A stretch of DNA of 64,000 nucleotides from Glossina fuscipes (GCF_014805625.2 NW_023998490.1:1903477-1967476), one strand, 5' to 3'. Positions 35,102 through 47,980 are shown, numbered from the stretch's first letter. The notes: generated from the sequence alone by a model not told the origin. Program-made: numbers and translations.

Positions 35102-38100
35102 ATGAAGTTTTTCATAATATTAACGTTTAGCTTGAGTGTCATTTTATTTCAAGGTAAAAACAAACAAAAAAAAAAAACAATTTTTTTAAATATATTTAAA
35201 TAAAGTGAAATAAATTGAAAATGATTTCATCGTAGAAAATCTTGAAAAATTTTTCTTCAAATTGTTTAAAATGCATGAAAGTAAAAAATATGTGTGCGCC
35301 TGTGTGTTTTCGTGCTTTTGGGTGGATTAATGTATATATCGTTTGCTTTCCTGCACAATTTTCCTCTTTTCCTACAACAAATATCGCACATGCATTTCTT
35401 CTTGAATCATATTCCGATCAAAGGTTACTTGTTAAGTGTTTTCATTACTACACCCTTATCGCCCTCAAGGACAAATTTGTGTGTTTATGTTTGCAATATA
35501 AATTAATTTTGTGCCATTTGTATATAAGATTTTTGAAATTTACTAAAAATATTATTCATTATTGTTCTGATATGTCTGGCGGCACTTGAAAAAAATTCGT
35601 CATTTCACGAACGGAGTTAATTCTGCGAGTAGTCGTAAGAATAAAATCTCTGCTGCTCAAACAGGCCGTTAACCATTGCATGAAGTTAGTGAAAAAACTT
35701 CGGTATCATGTCTTCCACCACGTCTGTGCGGCTGTTTATCAACCCAATTATTTTCGTTGGCATTAGGTTTTATTTTAGTTGCTCGCTCGCACTTATAGCG
35801 TCGTCTCTTATCCCTCTTTGGATATTGTCGCCAATGATAATTTTCCCAAAACTCAAGGAAAGCCCGGCACTCTACTTATCCATATAATAGTTATTCATAC
35901 GACGTTCTTTCAAAGTAAGGTTTCGTATGAGAAGCGGTCGAAAAAGTGGTCCGATCGCAATCATTTTCAGTATAGTTTCATCCTTGGACCACAACGTGTC
36001 GGTATAGCATATTTCATCAAAATATCTCAAAAAATGCTACCTGATGTCGAACAAAAGAGAACAAGGCAGACAGAAGAGTTTAAATCGGTTTAATAAATTT
36101 GGGTCGGCGTCAAGTCTTTTTGGTTACTGCATAAGTCCCGACAAACTTAATACACCTTGACATCAGAAAGTTGCAGGAATAAATTACGACTCTAAGACAA
36201 AATCATATCAAAAACAAATCAAGACAGTGGAGGCGGGCAAGGGCAAGCGTTAAAAAGCCCTGCATTAGTATTTTCATCACAACATACTAAAGAATTAAGC
36301 ACAGCTGCAAAGCGTTATTTAGAATATAGTCTTGACCCGACTTGGTACACGCACTTCTCAGCTGCTTGGCTACGCAGAACTCATGTTAAATAGGTTTTAG
36401 CCTTGGGTCAAAATGTGTCAAACTTCTTCACTTTATAGATTTTTAGTTTCAACTTACACACACCGACAAACGGGCTTAAGTCGATCCGTGGGGTAATTTT
36501 AAAGCGATTGAGTTAATAAAAAGGAAATCTCTTAACATTACACAAGAGATCAAAAATTAATTGGCAACAGTAAGAGTTAAATAATTGATCGACCAGAAGA
36601 ACAGTTATATCCACTTCCTGCAGATTTTAGCAAAACATTTGTACATAGTTTAAAGCCGATATCTGTTACGTATTGCAAATTGTAGTTTTACGTTCACTCG
36701 TCGTATTTGTGAGTTGATCACGACTTTTTCGCACTGAAATTGTGTCTCATGTCTCATGTCAGTCATGTCTGTTATAGACAGTAAATACATACTTAGGTCT
36801 ATTGCAAGAGTAAGCGGAGGACTTATATGCAAACTTAAAATCGCTCCTACCCTTGCGACAGCGAATGTTCCAACTTCCGATTGCCAGCCGACACGCTGGC
36901 AGATAGACATTTAGTATATCCTCACTTTGACATCCCAAAAAACGTTGGAATGAGTTACACGATATTTGTTTAACTATATGCGTCTGGCCGTCTGTCTGTC
37001 AGTTTGATATGTACTTGAGCAGACTAAAGTTTTTTGTCGATTCATCCATGCCCACTTCTAAGTCACTAAAATTTAAAATACAATAAAAATTATGCTTCGA
37101 AGTGTCTCCAATCTGGCTATTATCATATTTCTTATAACAGTTTTACTGTCCACACCTAGCACACAGAGCTAAATACTCGCTGGGACCATTAAAAAATTGA
37201 ATTTGAAATTCGGAGCGTAATCAATAGAACACTACGTCGCCAAGGGACCAAACCTCTGATACTAATCTAAATAACGTAGCGTCGAAATGGTTCGGTTTCA
37301 CAAACCGATAAGACAACAGTGATCACCAAATGGATCTGTGGGGTACTAAAGATTAACCTAAGTAAAGTCGAAGTCATTTAAAGTTACGGATTACAAAAGT
37401 TCTACATCGAAGCTAATTTGGCTAGTGAGTCTGGCTTTCTTTTAAGATACTGGGGTTTGGGTTGTTATAATATACGTATTTTTATTTCATAGGTCTAGAA
37501 TGATCGAAATAGAGCATCGACATTATTTAGAGAAATTTAAAAACCATTTGAACTTTGAATCCATTTAAAATCACGCATCAGAAACGCTTTCCAAAAATAC
37601 GCTTTAAGGCAATCATTTGTTTAAATTTTGCTCGTATAAAGACCAAAGCACAAGTTTAATCCTTGCATAGGTAGAGAGAGAGCAAAAATGCCCTTCGGCG
37701 ACGGGTATAAAAGTATGTGTATGAAATGATAGATGCCAATGTGGGCAACCTTGGGTACGCTACAGCACACATGTAGATAGTTTATGCATAGACAAAAATA
37801 CAACCTTCTCTTCGAAAAACGGGTAACTATTTCTTTATACATTGACTTTGATTATTTATTGAAATTCTTAACTGAAATGTTAGATGAAATTTCGAAAAGG
37901 ATCAAAACTTAAACGACCACGAAAATATATCTATTAAAACCAGAAATTTTTCTTCATAAAAAAAATTTAAGTAATAAGATATATATATACGAGGAAGCGA
38001 ACTGATTGCCTCTTTAAAAACAAATTTCAATTGTTTATGTGGAGGTCTTCGGTTCTGCTTGGAAAAATGTATTGTAATGGAGGGAAAGCGATGTAAGTTT

Positions 38101-40042
38101 TTCTTATTTGTTTCTTATTGTTGCGTTTTGTTTTGTCTTGTTTCAGCTGCACACAGTATTACCTTACATGATATAGATGTTCCGCACATGGTGGTCATAG
38201 GTGATGATGATGAGAGTGACGATGTCATTAACTTGGATTGTGAATACGAGCTAGAAGATAATCCCACATATCTGGTTGTTAAATGGTTTATGAATAACAA
38301 TGCCATATATCAATGGATTAGGGGGCAAAAACCGTCAGTCGTTGTAAGTACGCGTAAGAAAATTTATAAAATAAATATTATTTCGTCTCTAATACATATA
38401 AGCTATGCTAAGGTTTCCATTTTAATTAAAACCCCGCAAGTCGTACTAAAAATTTCACGACATATGTATATTTGCTTTAATTGTGGGCAAACGTCGACTT
38501 CGTTTGTCCATTCATTCTTACTTGTCTTTTTGTTTGACAAGCGTTGACAAAATTTTAAAATCCCGATTCGCGCACGATAACTGAACAAATGAAAACGTTA
38601 TATTCGGCCAGAACTTGCCTACTATCGCTTAAGATAATTCTTGACTTCACACTAGCTTTTATGAGACTTTTATACGGCAAGAGGTCCAAAAGTTAAACCT
38701 ACGTAGCACAAATGTCGCACTGTCATATTGCTATTCCGGATTTCATTTAAAGACATTTTAACCGCACATACGGTACCGGTGCGGTCATTAATTATGATAA
38801 GGTTTTGCGGATGGATGTAACACCCAGAAGCGCTTGTGGTGGATCCACCTTTTATTGCACCGATTATACCGATCGAGTCAGTCGAATTGTTTTCCGAATC
38901 GATCTAAGCTTGTGTGCCCGTCGGTGCATTTGATATGTGTCCACGTGCTTTTGTCCTGAACCTACAGGTTGCTATTATCTATTATAAGAACAAATATCGT
39001 AAGTTTTAGAATTTCGCGACAAAAGCTGCTTAGGAATAGTATTTCGACATTCTGAATGAGTGTGGAAACTTTGGATCGGAGGGGACAACTTTTTGAACCC
39101 CTTGCTATACAATCGCTCCTACGGAAATTGAACCTTTATATGGTAAAACGGCCTGCGTGATCTCTCGCGGGCATGACGTTCTCTGCACATTGAAAGCAGA
39201 GCCACAAAACTAATTTATATCGCCCGCCTCTGCAAAAACTCGATCACGCCTAAAATAAAGTGATATATAATCCTCAACACTGACTGATATCAGATTCAAA
39301 AGATCGTCTAACATCTTCCGGCCATATGAGATGCTCTAACGGATTTGATTGTATTTATTTGTACGAAATATTTAAAATAAAGAAACTGTTAGTCTAAACT
39401 AAGGTCATACAAAATAAGTAAAATCTACTTTCAGCCATGGTTCCGCGATCATGTGGGCGAAATTGTGGAAACGTCTACGGAGCCAAATCACCAATATCGA
39501 GGCCTTACACTAATAAACCCTTCGATTGAACTGGACGGTGTTTACAAATGCTTGGTGCAAACTGAGAACGATTCGAAATTTAAGGAGGAAGAGTTAAATA
39601 TTGTTGATGTTAGCAACTTTACCATCCATTTTGATCATGTTCAAGTGCAAAATGAAACGCATCTGGAATGCAGTGTTCATAATATTTATCCTGAACCCAT
39701 TATATCGTTCGAGTAAGTTCACTGAGTTCATTCATTGCAAACGTAAATTCAATACAATTTTTTCAAATTGATTTTTACTCTTCTTCTAGCCCTGATGATG
39801 AAGTGTTAATACATACGACGCCAATAAATGTTACTAAATTAGATAACGGCTATTATGATGCAATTGCGGGAGCAGTCGTTCAAAACATCGATGAAGATGA
39901 AGATAAGTTCGTGTGCAGTATAAAATTTGATGGCTTGCCGTACAATATAAACGTTGATGTTGTTTCTTCGGCAGATGCGCTAATCTCTTTCGAATCGTTT
40001 TCTCTCCTTTTGATATCATCTCTGGCGAGGATAATGTTTTGA
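35102..40042 (+). CDS. Secreted/GPI-anchored two-Ig-domain protein (four exons)
   Basis: Exons 35102-35153, 38147-38343, 39435-39712 and 39790-40042 join without a frame break into 259 residues. Exon 1 encodes only a signal peptide (MKFFIILTFSLSVILFQ) and ends one base into a codon, exactly complemented by exon 2. Ig domain 1 has Cys49, Trp64 and Cys122 with a D-x-G-x-Y-x-C ending; Ig domain 2 has Cys162 and Cys218. N-glycosylation sequons lie at Asn144, Asn156 and Asn189. The C-terminus, SSADA then about 20 hydrophobic residues, fits a GPI-anchor signal. The layout resembles the Beat family and other small fly Ig proteins, so a neuronal or surface adhesion role is an inference. Intron 1 is about 3 kb and contains repeat relics; the 3' UTR lacks an early AATAAA. 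Confidence 0.75.
35890..36110 (+). repeat. Dispersed repeat relic in intron 1 of the Ig gene
   Basis: GAAGCGGTCGAAAAAGTGGTCCGATCG-like text, a CTACCTGATGTCGAAC block and CAGACAGAAGAGTTTAAATCG parallel the copy at 49.0-49.3 kb (GTAAGCGGTCGAAATAGTAA, CTACCTGTAGCTTAAAC, CAGGCTTAAATCG). Confidence 0.5.
36950..37140 (+). repeat. Dispersed repeat relic
   Basis: GTCTGGCCGTCTGTCTGTCAG followed by AT-rich text is the head of the same class of transposon relic seen elsewhere here. No coding remains. Confidence 0.3.
37660..37770 (+). repeat. Dispersed repeat end relic
   Basis: GCCCTTCGGCGACGGGTATA and AAAGTATGTG match the CTTCGG...GGGTATATAAG block at 22.1 kb. Confidence 0.4.
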
Positions 40043-40539
40043 AAGGTTTTTAAAGAACACTTCTTTTCCTTTTGCTTTGTTCTCTTCTCTCTTAAATTTT
40101 AAATCTCAACTATTTTCGTTGTATATAAATTTCGATTTTCATATGTATGTACATATATATGTGGATATAATGTGTATAATGTGTTTATAACCGTAACTAA
40201 AAGTAATATTGTTTTTGTAAATTAACCAAAAATTAATCAAAAATTAGTCAAAGTACTTATAAGTAAATAATTAAGAAAATTGAATTTATTTAAAGCGAAT
40301 GTTGGAAATGTCCACCGCAATCATCTAAAGTCATGACTTGTAAGACGCCGCTTATTTAACTTTCCTTTAGAATCCATAAGTAATCAACGAAGACGTACCG
40401 AAACGATCACTTTTTTCCCGTATGCTACTTCCTTTCTTTTTTGTGTCATTTTGACTATTGTGGGCGTGTTTGTTGCTGTGATATTCAAGTGGTACTTGTA
40501 GCACTCTACTCTATTTTGAATAGTTAGTTGATTATCAGA

Positions 40540-41045
40540 CCAATAATAATAAATACGGACAGTTGGATGAATGAACGAACGTATGGTCATGGAAAGGTAT
40601 AAGAGCAACACGATCAGAAATGTCGTCAAAAACGCAGGTGGATAAATGAACGACGAACTTTTCTCGAGATGAGAGGAAAAGGGTAGAGAAAGGAACAGAC
40701 AAATGCATGGACGACAGTGACAGGCACAGATGAGCAATGGGAAGGATGCATAGATGAGGAAATAAATGGGGCCCAATATATAAGATCGAAATGTGGACAT
40801 TTTCACAGATGAATGTATAAATTGCGATATTAATCTATGAAAAGTTCATAAATAAAACCACAAGCGGGTATAAGGTGAACAGGTGACTAATGTCATGGAT
40901 AACTAGAAAAATGGAAAAGTATTCCTCATGCTGGGGGTGGTGAATAGATGAACATCTATATGGCTGAGTGGAAAAGGAAAAGCATAGACAAGTAAATAGG
41001 TGAATAGACAAACGGAAGGATAGACAGAAAAGATAACATGACCTT
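40540..41045. repeat. Cryptically simple GATGAATAG-type sequence
   Basis: Words such as GGATGAATG, GGTGAATAG, GATAGACA, AGATGAGGAAA and AGTAAATAGG recur irregularly over about 500 bp, purine-rich on the plus strand. It is scrambled simple sequence without a fixed period, and it gives long but meaningless minus-strand open frames. Confidence 0.55.
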
Positions 41046-41450
41046 GCAATCATAATTGTAATAGATTGTCGACATGTACATCGCTATGAGGCGCACTGCT
41101 AGTACCGATAAGACCAGTACAGCACCTAAAGTGGTGGCTGTAATAACATACTTTAGTTTATTTAATTTATTTTAATGTTTTTATAAGAGTATTAAGAAAA
41201 AAATAAATGAAAATAAAAACAAATTCCTAAGGAAACAATCTTGAGTCGTTTTTCTATTTTCTATTTTCTAATTTACTGTATGACCTTGCAAGGCAAATTG
41301 TACATTGGGCGAACTTATATGCGCGTAAATACAAATTTTCACTTCTTAAAAATAAATGTATAAAAACGGACGGATTCTAAATACGTCAAACGATTGGAGC
41401 GATTTGCATTCGTATTGGGATCATATTTATTTTTAATAGACCGTTAAATG

Positions 41451-41459
<9 letters not shown>

Positions 41460-41491
<32 letters not shown>
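41460..41491. repeat. (TA)n microsatellite
   Basis: About sixteen uninterrupted TA units. Confidence 0.95.
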
Positions 41492-41493
<2 letters not shown>

Positions 41494-42309
41494 TACATAT
41501 ATGATGCGTATCTCTCGTTAGCCTAAATAGACAAAATATGTGTATACGTTGGTCGGCCGCGCGAGTTGAAAGCATATTTTTCACTGTAAACATTTCACAC
41601 ATAAATGCTTAAAAAAGTCGATTCCCTCTGTTTGGAGAGAGCATCGTTTATCCAGCAAATTTCATTGCACACATAAATAATTTTATTTGTCGTCGTAATA
41701 TTGACGTAAAAAATTAAACAGAAAATGAAACTAAACTGTGTCAGACGAGTCTTTCTCGTTTACTACGCATCCCCTTCTGGATATAGGCGATCACATTTTT
41801 TTTTCAATTAATTATTGCCTAAATTGTAGTGCTAAGTAAAGCCCAAAAGTCGTCTCGGCTCCGTGCTGTGTATATAATTTCACCGAGGTTTCTCAGTCCG
41901 AACATTACGCAGCCACGACATTTATTTTCCGCCCAAGCCTGTACGTCCTTCCCCTATTAACGGTAGGAGTTCATGTTTTTCTTCCACGCACCATATGTCC
42001 AAAAGGCGCAGTTTTGCCTTTTTTAATACTTCATAGTTCACGACAAAAGCTTATTCTTCTCAGAACTTGAATGTCGGATACGCGATTTGCACACGACATT
42101 TTTGGGATTTTACGATAGCACCAAACCTCAAAGGCTTCCAGTCCGTAGTGATTTTTCATATCCATGATTCTGGACCACACAAGACCACCGAACATACGAA
42201 GAATTTCATGCTAGAATTTTCTATTATTTCGTGTACGCTGACCGACCCATTTCTATTCTTCCCTTTATTTCCGCGTGTCTGCCCGTCCCTGTTTTTGCGC
42301 AACAAAGAT

Positions 42310-42540
42310 TCAAGGTATATAGACTTGAGAATCCATCGTTTGCAGATCCTGCATATTATCTGCCAGGACAGTTGCGTCGTCCGCATTTCGCTGCTGATGT
42401 ATCCGTTAAAGATGAATTGCCCATTGACTTTAATGCCTGCTTCGATCGTTTAAATAGCTTCTTGAAAGATTACCTCAGATCAGGCCTTAAAGAGAAAAAG
42501 AGACAAAATGCATCGTTGGCGAACCTCTCTGTTTATAGGA
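42310..42540 (+). pseudogene. Unidentified coding-like fragment
   Basis: Open sequence reads RFKVYRLENPSFADPAYYLP, GQLRRPHFAADVSVKDELPI and DFNACFDRLNSFLKDYLRSG. Composition and lack of low complexity suggest a true exon or exon relic. It lies just upstream of LINE debris and no domain was recognised. Confidence 0.3.
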
Positions 42541-42726
42541 ATATAATTTGTCCTGACATCATAATAACGGATCTCTGCTGTTTGTCTCCAGCAGAAATTT
42601 TTGTGCAGCGCATATCTTTTCCGTCAATGCTAGAACCTTTCAGGATATCTGTTGATTTATATAAGCTGTATTTTGTCACTCGCTTTTCCTTAATCTATGA
42701 AACAAAGAAAAACGCCTTTATATACA

Positions 42727-42890
42727 CCTCTACAGTTGGGGACAAGAGCCTGAAGGTAGAACAAAATTTATCTGATGCCCGCTTCTTCCCAAAACACATA
42801 TGCACACCTCTACAGTTGTGGACTAAGACCTGAATGCAAAACAAAGTTTGTCTGGTGCCCGCTCCTTCCCAGAAACCACATTCAGTACGG
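42727..42890. repeat. Diverged tandem duplication of about 80 bp
   Basis: Two copies each begin ACCTCTACAGTTG, pass through a CTGATGCCCGCTTCTTCCC or CTGGTGCCCGCTCCTTCCC block, and end near CACATATGCAC or CACATTCAG. Identity is roughly 75-80 percent by eye. Confidence 0.7.
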
Positions 42891-42908
42891 CCAAGTAATG
42901 ATTCGAAT

Positions 42909-43270
42909 TTACCATAGAGGCTTTGCTGAATCATTCTTTGGAATATTTTCGGAACCTAATTCATTAGGAACATAATTCAAAAATTTTGGCGTCTCCTGGC
43001 ATCGTTTTGATGAATAATAATGAAATAATTTATTCAATAAATAATAATGTAGGATATCTACAGTCGGTATTTCATCGTTATCCACGGCCTTGTTTTTTTT
43101 TTTGAAACTTTTTATACCTCTTCTTATTTCATTTTTCGTAATGGATAAACTGCTTATCATCAGCTTCAAAGTCTACAGATCGGATGTCATCTGCAAATAA
43201 TTGATGAATGTAATCTTCCCATATCTCTCTTTTTTCTTCCATCTCGACGACGGTATCATCATGTCAGACC
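42909..43270 (-). mobile_element. LINE (non-LTR retrotransposon) relic
   Basis: The minus strand reads SITKNEIRRGIKSFKKKNKA and VDNDEIPTVDIL, the start of a reverse transcriptase domain (the K-x-x-K-A-x-G-x-D-x-I-P-like entry motif). It is preceded by a KKERYGKITFINYL-type stretch found before that domain in RTE/CR1-like elements. The rest is missing or scrambled. Confidence 0.6.
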
Positions 43271-45639
43271 AATACTGATGTCAAATATAATGCAGTACCC
43301 CAGCGTACAGGTTACTTGTTACAAAATGTTGGAATTATTCGACTCTAAGTTCGAGTCCAATATTTACCATAATGTGGCGAACAAGCCTACGCCAAAACGT
43401 GTTAATCGTTACTGAAGGGCGAATGCCAAAGACTTACTAAATCTCCAAATAATAGAAATGAAAAATTTAGAAAACGTCAAATACTTTAAAAATATTGAGT
43501 CTTCTGATGATGATTATGTTTCCAAGCTTCAACGCTGGAGGTTAGCTTTCGCTTTTGTATTCAATCCTTTTTTACTAAAAACCGGAATAGAAAACAAAAG
43601 CAACAGCCAAGCATTTCATAGGTGATTATCGTCCTGATCGATTTTTGAAGCGAGTCGGCTTTTCTTACAACTTAACTATGTCTTACTTCCTATTTGGTTC
43701 TTTGGTTCTTTGAAGCGAACACAGACGCTGTACAGGTTAAGGATTTTCAAAATCATCCTAACTACGGGCGAGCAATAGACCTGCGGAAAACGTAAAAATA
43801 TATATTTTTCAAAAGTCATACATGACCGAATTGTCAACTATCTCGACATGGTTAAACTTATGTAACAAGGGGATATGTTCGTTTGAGAGCAATGACATCT
43901 AATTGAGGACGTTTGCTCGAAGAATGGTGGCGTGAAAAGGAAAGGAAAAAAAGCAATCAAATTTCGGATTATACAGATTACAAACATCATATTGACCTCC
44001 AGCGGAAAGGTTATCATACATTTTCGCTGAAATATGATTGATTTTATTAGATATGGAAATAGGAGTAAAATTCAAGTTTATTTAAAAAATACTCCTTACA
44101 AACCTTAACAAGCGAAATATTCACAATCATTATTTAGAACCTTTTGTCTCAAACCGGGCTGGCGGGTTTCCTTTGAATGCAAACTTGGTGATTTCGAGAC
44201 AAAATGTTCAATGAATTATTTTCGCATCCATCTTCTGCTTTTGTGAACCGCTGATGGGTTAGCTATAGTTCCGCCAAACGGAGCTCCAGAGCTTTCCTCG
44301 TAATAAAGACTAAAAGTTTTAATACGAAAACTCTCTTTCTGGATTACTTACTATATTTCCATCCCATGCCAACTTAATAATTTCCGCAACAACCACCGAT
44401 TCTGCGCTGAGTAACTCTCCTAAGGCTATCTGACCCTCGTGGTTCCTCAGTGAGTTGGCGTACTTCTTGGAATCCTATTCGATATTCCCTTTGCAGATTA
44501 AGAAGATCCAAGGAGAAACTATATGGTCTGCATACACATACGCCGCTTAAAGCCGCCACGTTCTCCGTTGATTGCATATAAACAACAAAATACTTCAAAG
44601 ACACTTTCTCCGACTACGACGGATTCCGATCCCTATCGTCGACAAAAACTTTCAGATTAAAAGAAAAGGAATTTCGTTCTTTTTTTTTTTTTGGTGGTGA
44701 ATATAAATGATTGGCCGTCTGCCGAATTGTTGCATATTTGAGTGTGAGAAGCATAGCCATATGACTAGTTTGGGAGAAATTGCATTTGCTTGAAACTTCC
44801 ACGAAGACGTTTTTAGTCATTTCTCGAGGGAAAAGAAAATTCACCTCACGAGAATCATACGTCAATATATAGAACTATGGATCAGACATTGGCTTAAATT
44901 CATTGAAAAGTTACAGCCTACTCTAAAGGCGACAAAGTAAATTTGTTTTTTTTTTTTTTATCAATTCCTTTTTTATCAATTCCTTAATATAGCCATTTTT
45001 CTTACCCCAAAAGGTACCGCATACAGCTAAGCCATTTATAAATAGATTCATTCAATAATACATTGAAAGACTATTGATATAAAAACAGGTAAAAAAGTTC
45101 CAGTCGGGCAGAAGTGACAATTAAAAGCTCTGCGCCACTCCACCTTAAACAATTCTTTATTTATTCTCGCGATAATATATCAAGCCTTTGTACCTTCGCT
45201 TTATCTAAAAGCCCTTTTAATGGAGAGGGTCCAGTGGATGGACCGACGTAGTTTAAATTTATCAAAATTCATTTTCATTAGTTCCAGAATTACAAAAGTA
45301 ATAAAAACTGGACTTTGTTGACATACTGAAGTTTTTCTCTCTTTGAAATCTCCATATGAGATGATATCCAAAATATAGACTTACGTGATCCACACGTTCA
45401 ATATATCATTTTTAGATCAAATTACGTTTAGAAGATAAATTTTGGTCATAAAATATTTAAAATAAGAGCCTTTTGCCCTATGAAAGTTTACTTGTAGTAG
45501 AAAGCGTCAAACATTCACATTTCACATCAGTTGAGCACGCCGCTATCCTATTACTAACCGATTTTTTCAAAAAAAACTGGAATTTTCTTTTCATACAATA
45601 CCTATTTTTTGATTGGGACCTTATATAGGGAAAGGGCAT
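43271..45639. other. Intergenic DNA without recognised gene
   Basis: Short frames on both strands (for example 44374-44604 and 44614-44865 minus) show no domain. Several T10+ runs occur. Nothing firm is supported. Confidence 0.4.
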
Positions 45640-45889
45640 AAAAATGGCATGACATAATAACATTCCCCCGTAGATCAAGACTCAAGCTTAATGTATCAAA
45701 TTTCGTGAAAGTATCCCGAAGATCGCGGACGGTATGTCAAACGCAACCTGCGGAGACAGACAACAGACAAACTTAGACCTTTTTTGAAAATGATTCTAAT
45801 CTGATCTGATCGGCATAATAAAAGATATGTCTGTCTGTTATCCTTCTGTCTGGTTGATACATACCCTGAATAACATAAATGCTTATAAT
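45640..45889 (+). repeat. Dispersed repeat copy interrupted by the LINE
   Basis: Contains GGAGACAGACAACAGACAAACTTAGAC, with TCTGATCTGATCGGCATAAT and AAAAGATATGTCTGTCTGTTA, the same block order as the copies near 3.2 and 48.5 kb. The LINE homology starts directly after it. Confidence 0.45.
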
Positions 45890-47704
45890 TTGTTTTTTCA
45901 GATACAGTTGTTCGCCTGGACCTGATGGAATTCCATCATGTGTACTTAAATCTTGCGCTGTTGAGTTATGTGGTGTGATCTCAAAGATTTTTAACATGTT
46001 CTTGTGTTCAGGTGTTTTCCCTTCATGTTGGAAGAGTAGTTTCCTTATTCCTATCCACAAAGGTGGAAGTAGACAATTTGTTGAGAACTACAGAGGCATA
46101 GCCAAGTTGAGTGTCTTGCCCAAGTTGTTCGAGCGTATTGTGACTCAGCATTTAGCCTTTGCCATTAATTCGTATATTTCTCCGCACCAGCACGGCTTTC
46201 GGAAAGGGCGGTCTACAGTCACCAACTTGTTAGAGTTTACCTGTCATGTTTTCAAGGCTTTTTCTAGTGGCTCTCGCACAGATGTTATTTACACTGATTT
46301 AAGCAAAGCATTTGATTTGGTTAACCATAGACTACTTATCTTTAAACTCCAAGCCTCTGGTTTCCCACCCTACTTAGTGAAATGGATAAGCTCTTATCTG
46401 CACAATAGATCCTTCAGAGTTTTGTTTAACTTCATTAGCTCGGATGAATTCCCCGTTACGTCTGGCGTACCTCAAGGAAGTCACTTGGGTCCCATTTTAT
46501 TTAGTTTATACATTAACGATCTCCCATCGGTGGTTAATTCCAGCCAGATCTTAATGTATGCTGATGATGTGAAACTGTTTTCTTCCTTCTCTGTTGAATC
46601 GCAATCACATCAGCTTCAAGGTGATTTAGATAATTTTGTTGCATGGTGCTCTTTGAATCTCCTGCAACTAAATCTGAGTAAATGTAAGAAGCTTTCATTC
46701 TCAAGAAGAAAGTCATTCATTACTCAGTATTTCATAGATTCGCATAAGTTGGAGGACGTCGATTCGATTACGGATTTAGGCGTCCTATTTGACCATAGGT
46801 TACGTTTTAACTTGCATATTGAGCTCTCGATTAGCAAAGCTAGGTCCGCGCTTGGTTTTATAAAAAGGTGGTCCAAAGAGCTTGATGATCCCTACATTAC
46901 GAAAAGGCTGTACATGTGTTTGGTTAGACCCATACTCGAGTATGCCTCAGTTGTGTGGTCTCCTTCATATAGGTGCTACGTAGATTCAATTGAATCTGTT
47001 CAAAAGCAATTCTTGCTGTTTGCCCTTAGAAATTTGGGTTGGGATCCGATTGCCTCTCTTCCTCCGTATGAAAATAGGTTGCTTCTGCTGTCCCTACCGT
47101 CTCTTGAGAAACGTAGATTTGTTCTTGGCGTTTCCTTTCTAATTAAAGTAATAAATGGTGCTATTGACTCGCCTTCATTACGCGGTGAAATAAGCTTTAA
47201 TGTCCCTAACCGCTTCTCTAGGCACTTTATCTTGGTTAAGCTTAATCAGTGTAAGTTTAATTATGAGCTGTTCAATCCGCTCAGATTCGTTTGCAAGAAT
47301 CTAAATGACGTCTATCACTTATTCTCGTTATCGGACTCTTTAAAGTCCATTACAGCAACATTGCTTAATACGCGCGATTTACCTATGTCGTATTTAAACT
47401 AGCTTTTATCCTTAAAAAGTCGTTACGTTTCGAAAATGAATTATTGTCAATTTATTATCGGTTGCCAGGCTTATGCATGTTTGCGATGGTTTAGGGGTTC
47501 ATTTGCAATTTGGTCCTGTACCGGTTGTAAGTGTGTCCCTATGCTGATACTGTACATGCTTTTTTTTCTTTTTCTTTTTTTTTTCTTCTTATTTGTTTTA
47601 TTGTACTTATACTAAATTTTATTATTAATTAATATAAGTTTTGCATTAAGAGCCAATTGAACTCGACTGTTATTTGTTTAGCTGAGTTTCTAGTATAAGT
47701 GGAA

Positions 47705-47739
<35 letters not shown>

Positions 47740-47742
47740 AGA
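45890..47742 (+). mobile_element. 5'-truncated LINE with open reverse transcriptase frame
   Basis: A frame of 507 codons (45879-47402) holds most of a non-LTR reverse transcriptase. Motifs in order: SPGPDGIPS, ENYRGIAKLSVLPKLFERI, HQHGFRKGRST, YTDLSKAFDLVNH, SGVPQGSHLGPILFSLYIND and the catalytic YADD at residues 227-230. The C-terminal thumb region with RPILEYASVVWSP is also present. The endonuclease domain and first ORF are missing, the usual result of incomplete reverse transcription. A short 3' UTR ends in an (AAAT)n tail at 47703-47742. The motif style fits the jockey/CR1 group; the exact clade is uncertain. With no stops in the surviving frame it is a young insertion, but it cannot move on its own. 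Confidence 0.9.
47703..47742 (+). repeat. (AAAT)n tail of the LINE
   Basis: About ten AAAT units directly after the GTGGAAT end of the element. Confidence 0.9.
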
Positions 47743-47839
47743 ACAAGGTGGAGACATTGTAGCTCTAACAATACAAAGTGTCTTTGGTTTAATTTGATCA
47801 TTAAAATTTTTAAGAGAAATTCATCTGATTTCCTTTCAA

Positions 47840-47980
47840 CGTTGCCGGCAAATTTGAAGCTGGTGTCCCATCTTCTACTACCAGCTGAATATTTACCACA
47901 GACATTACGCAGACAGACAGACGGACATACTTAAACGGATTCGACATTTGGTGTTGATCAAGAATATATATGTATGTTGA
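47840..47980 (+). repeat. Dispersed repeat relic
   Basis: CAGACAGACAGACGGACATA followed by CTTAAACGGATTCGAC and GTTGATCAAGAATATATATG. This block is typical of old fly transposon ends. Confidence 0.5.

Noticed and set aside
38059..38146. In-line ATG at 38059 as the start of the Ig protein
   Set aside because: The frame gives a possible hydrophobic leader, but it runs through a typical polypyrimidine tract and TTTCAG acceptor, whereas exon 1 at 35102 gives a clean signal peptide in exact phase. Kept as the alternative start.
40384..41053. Minus-strand frames of 140 and 72 codons
   Set aside because: They are translations of scrambled simple sequence rich in Leu, Ser and Phe; no domain.
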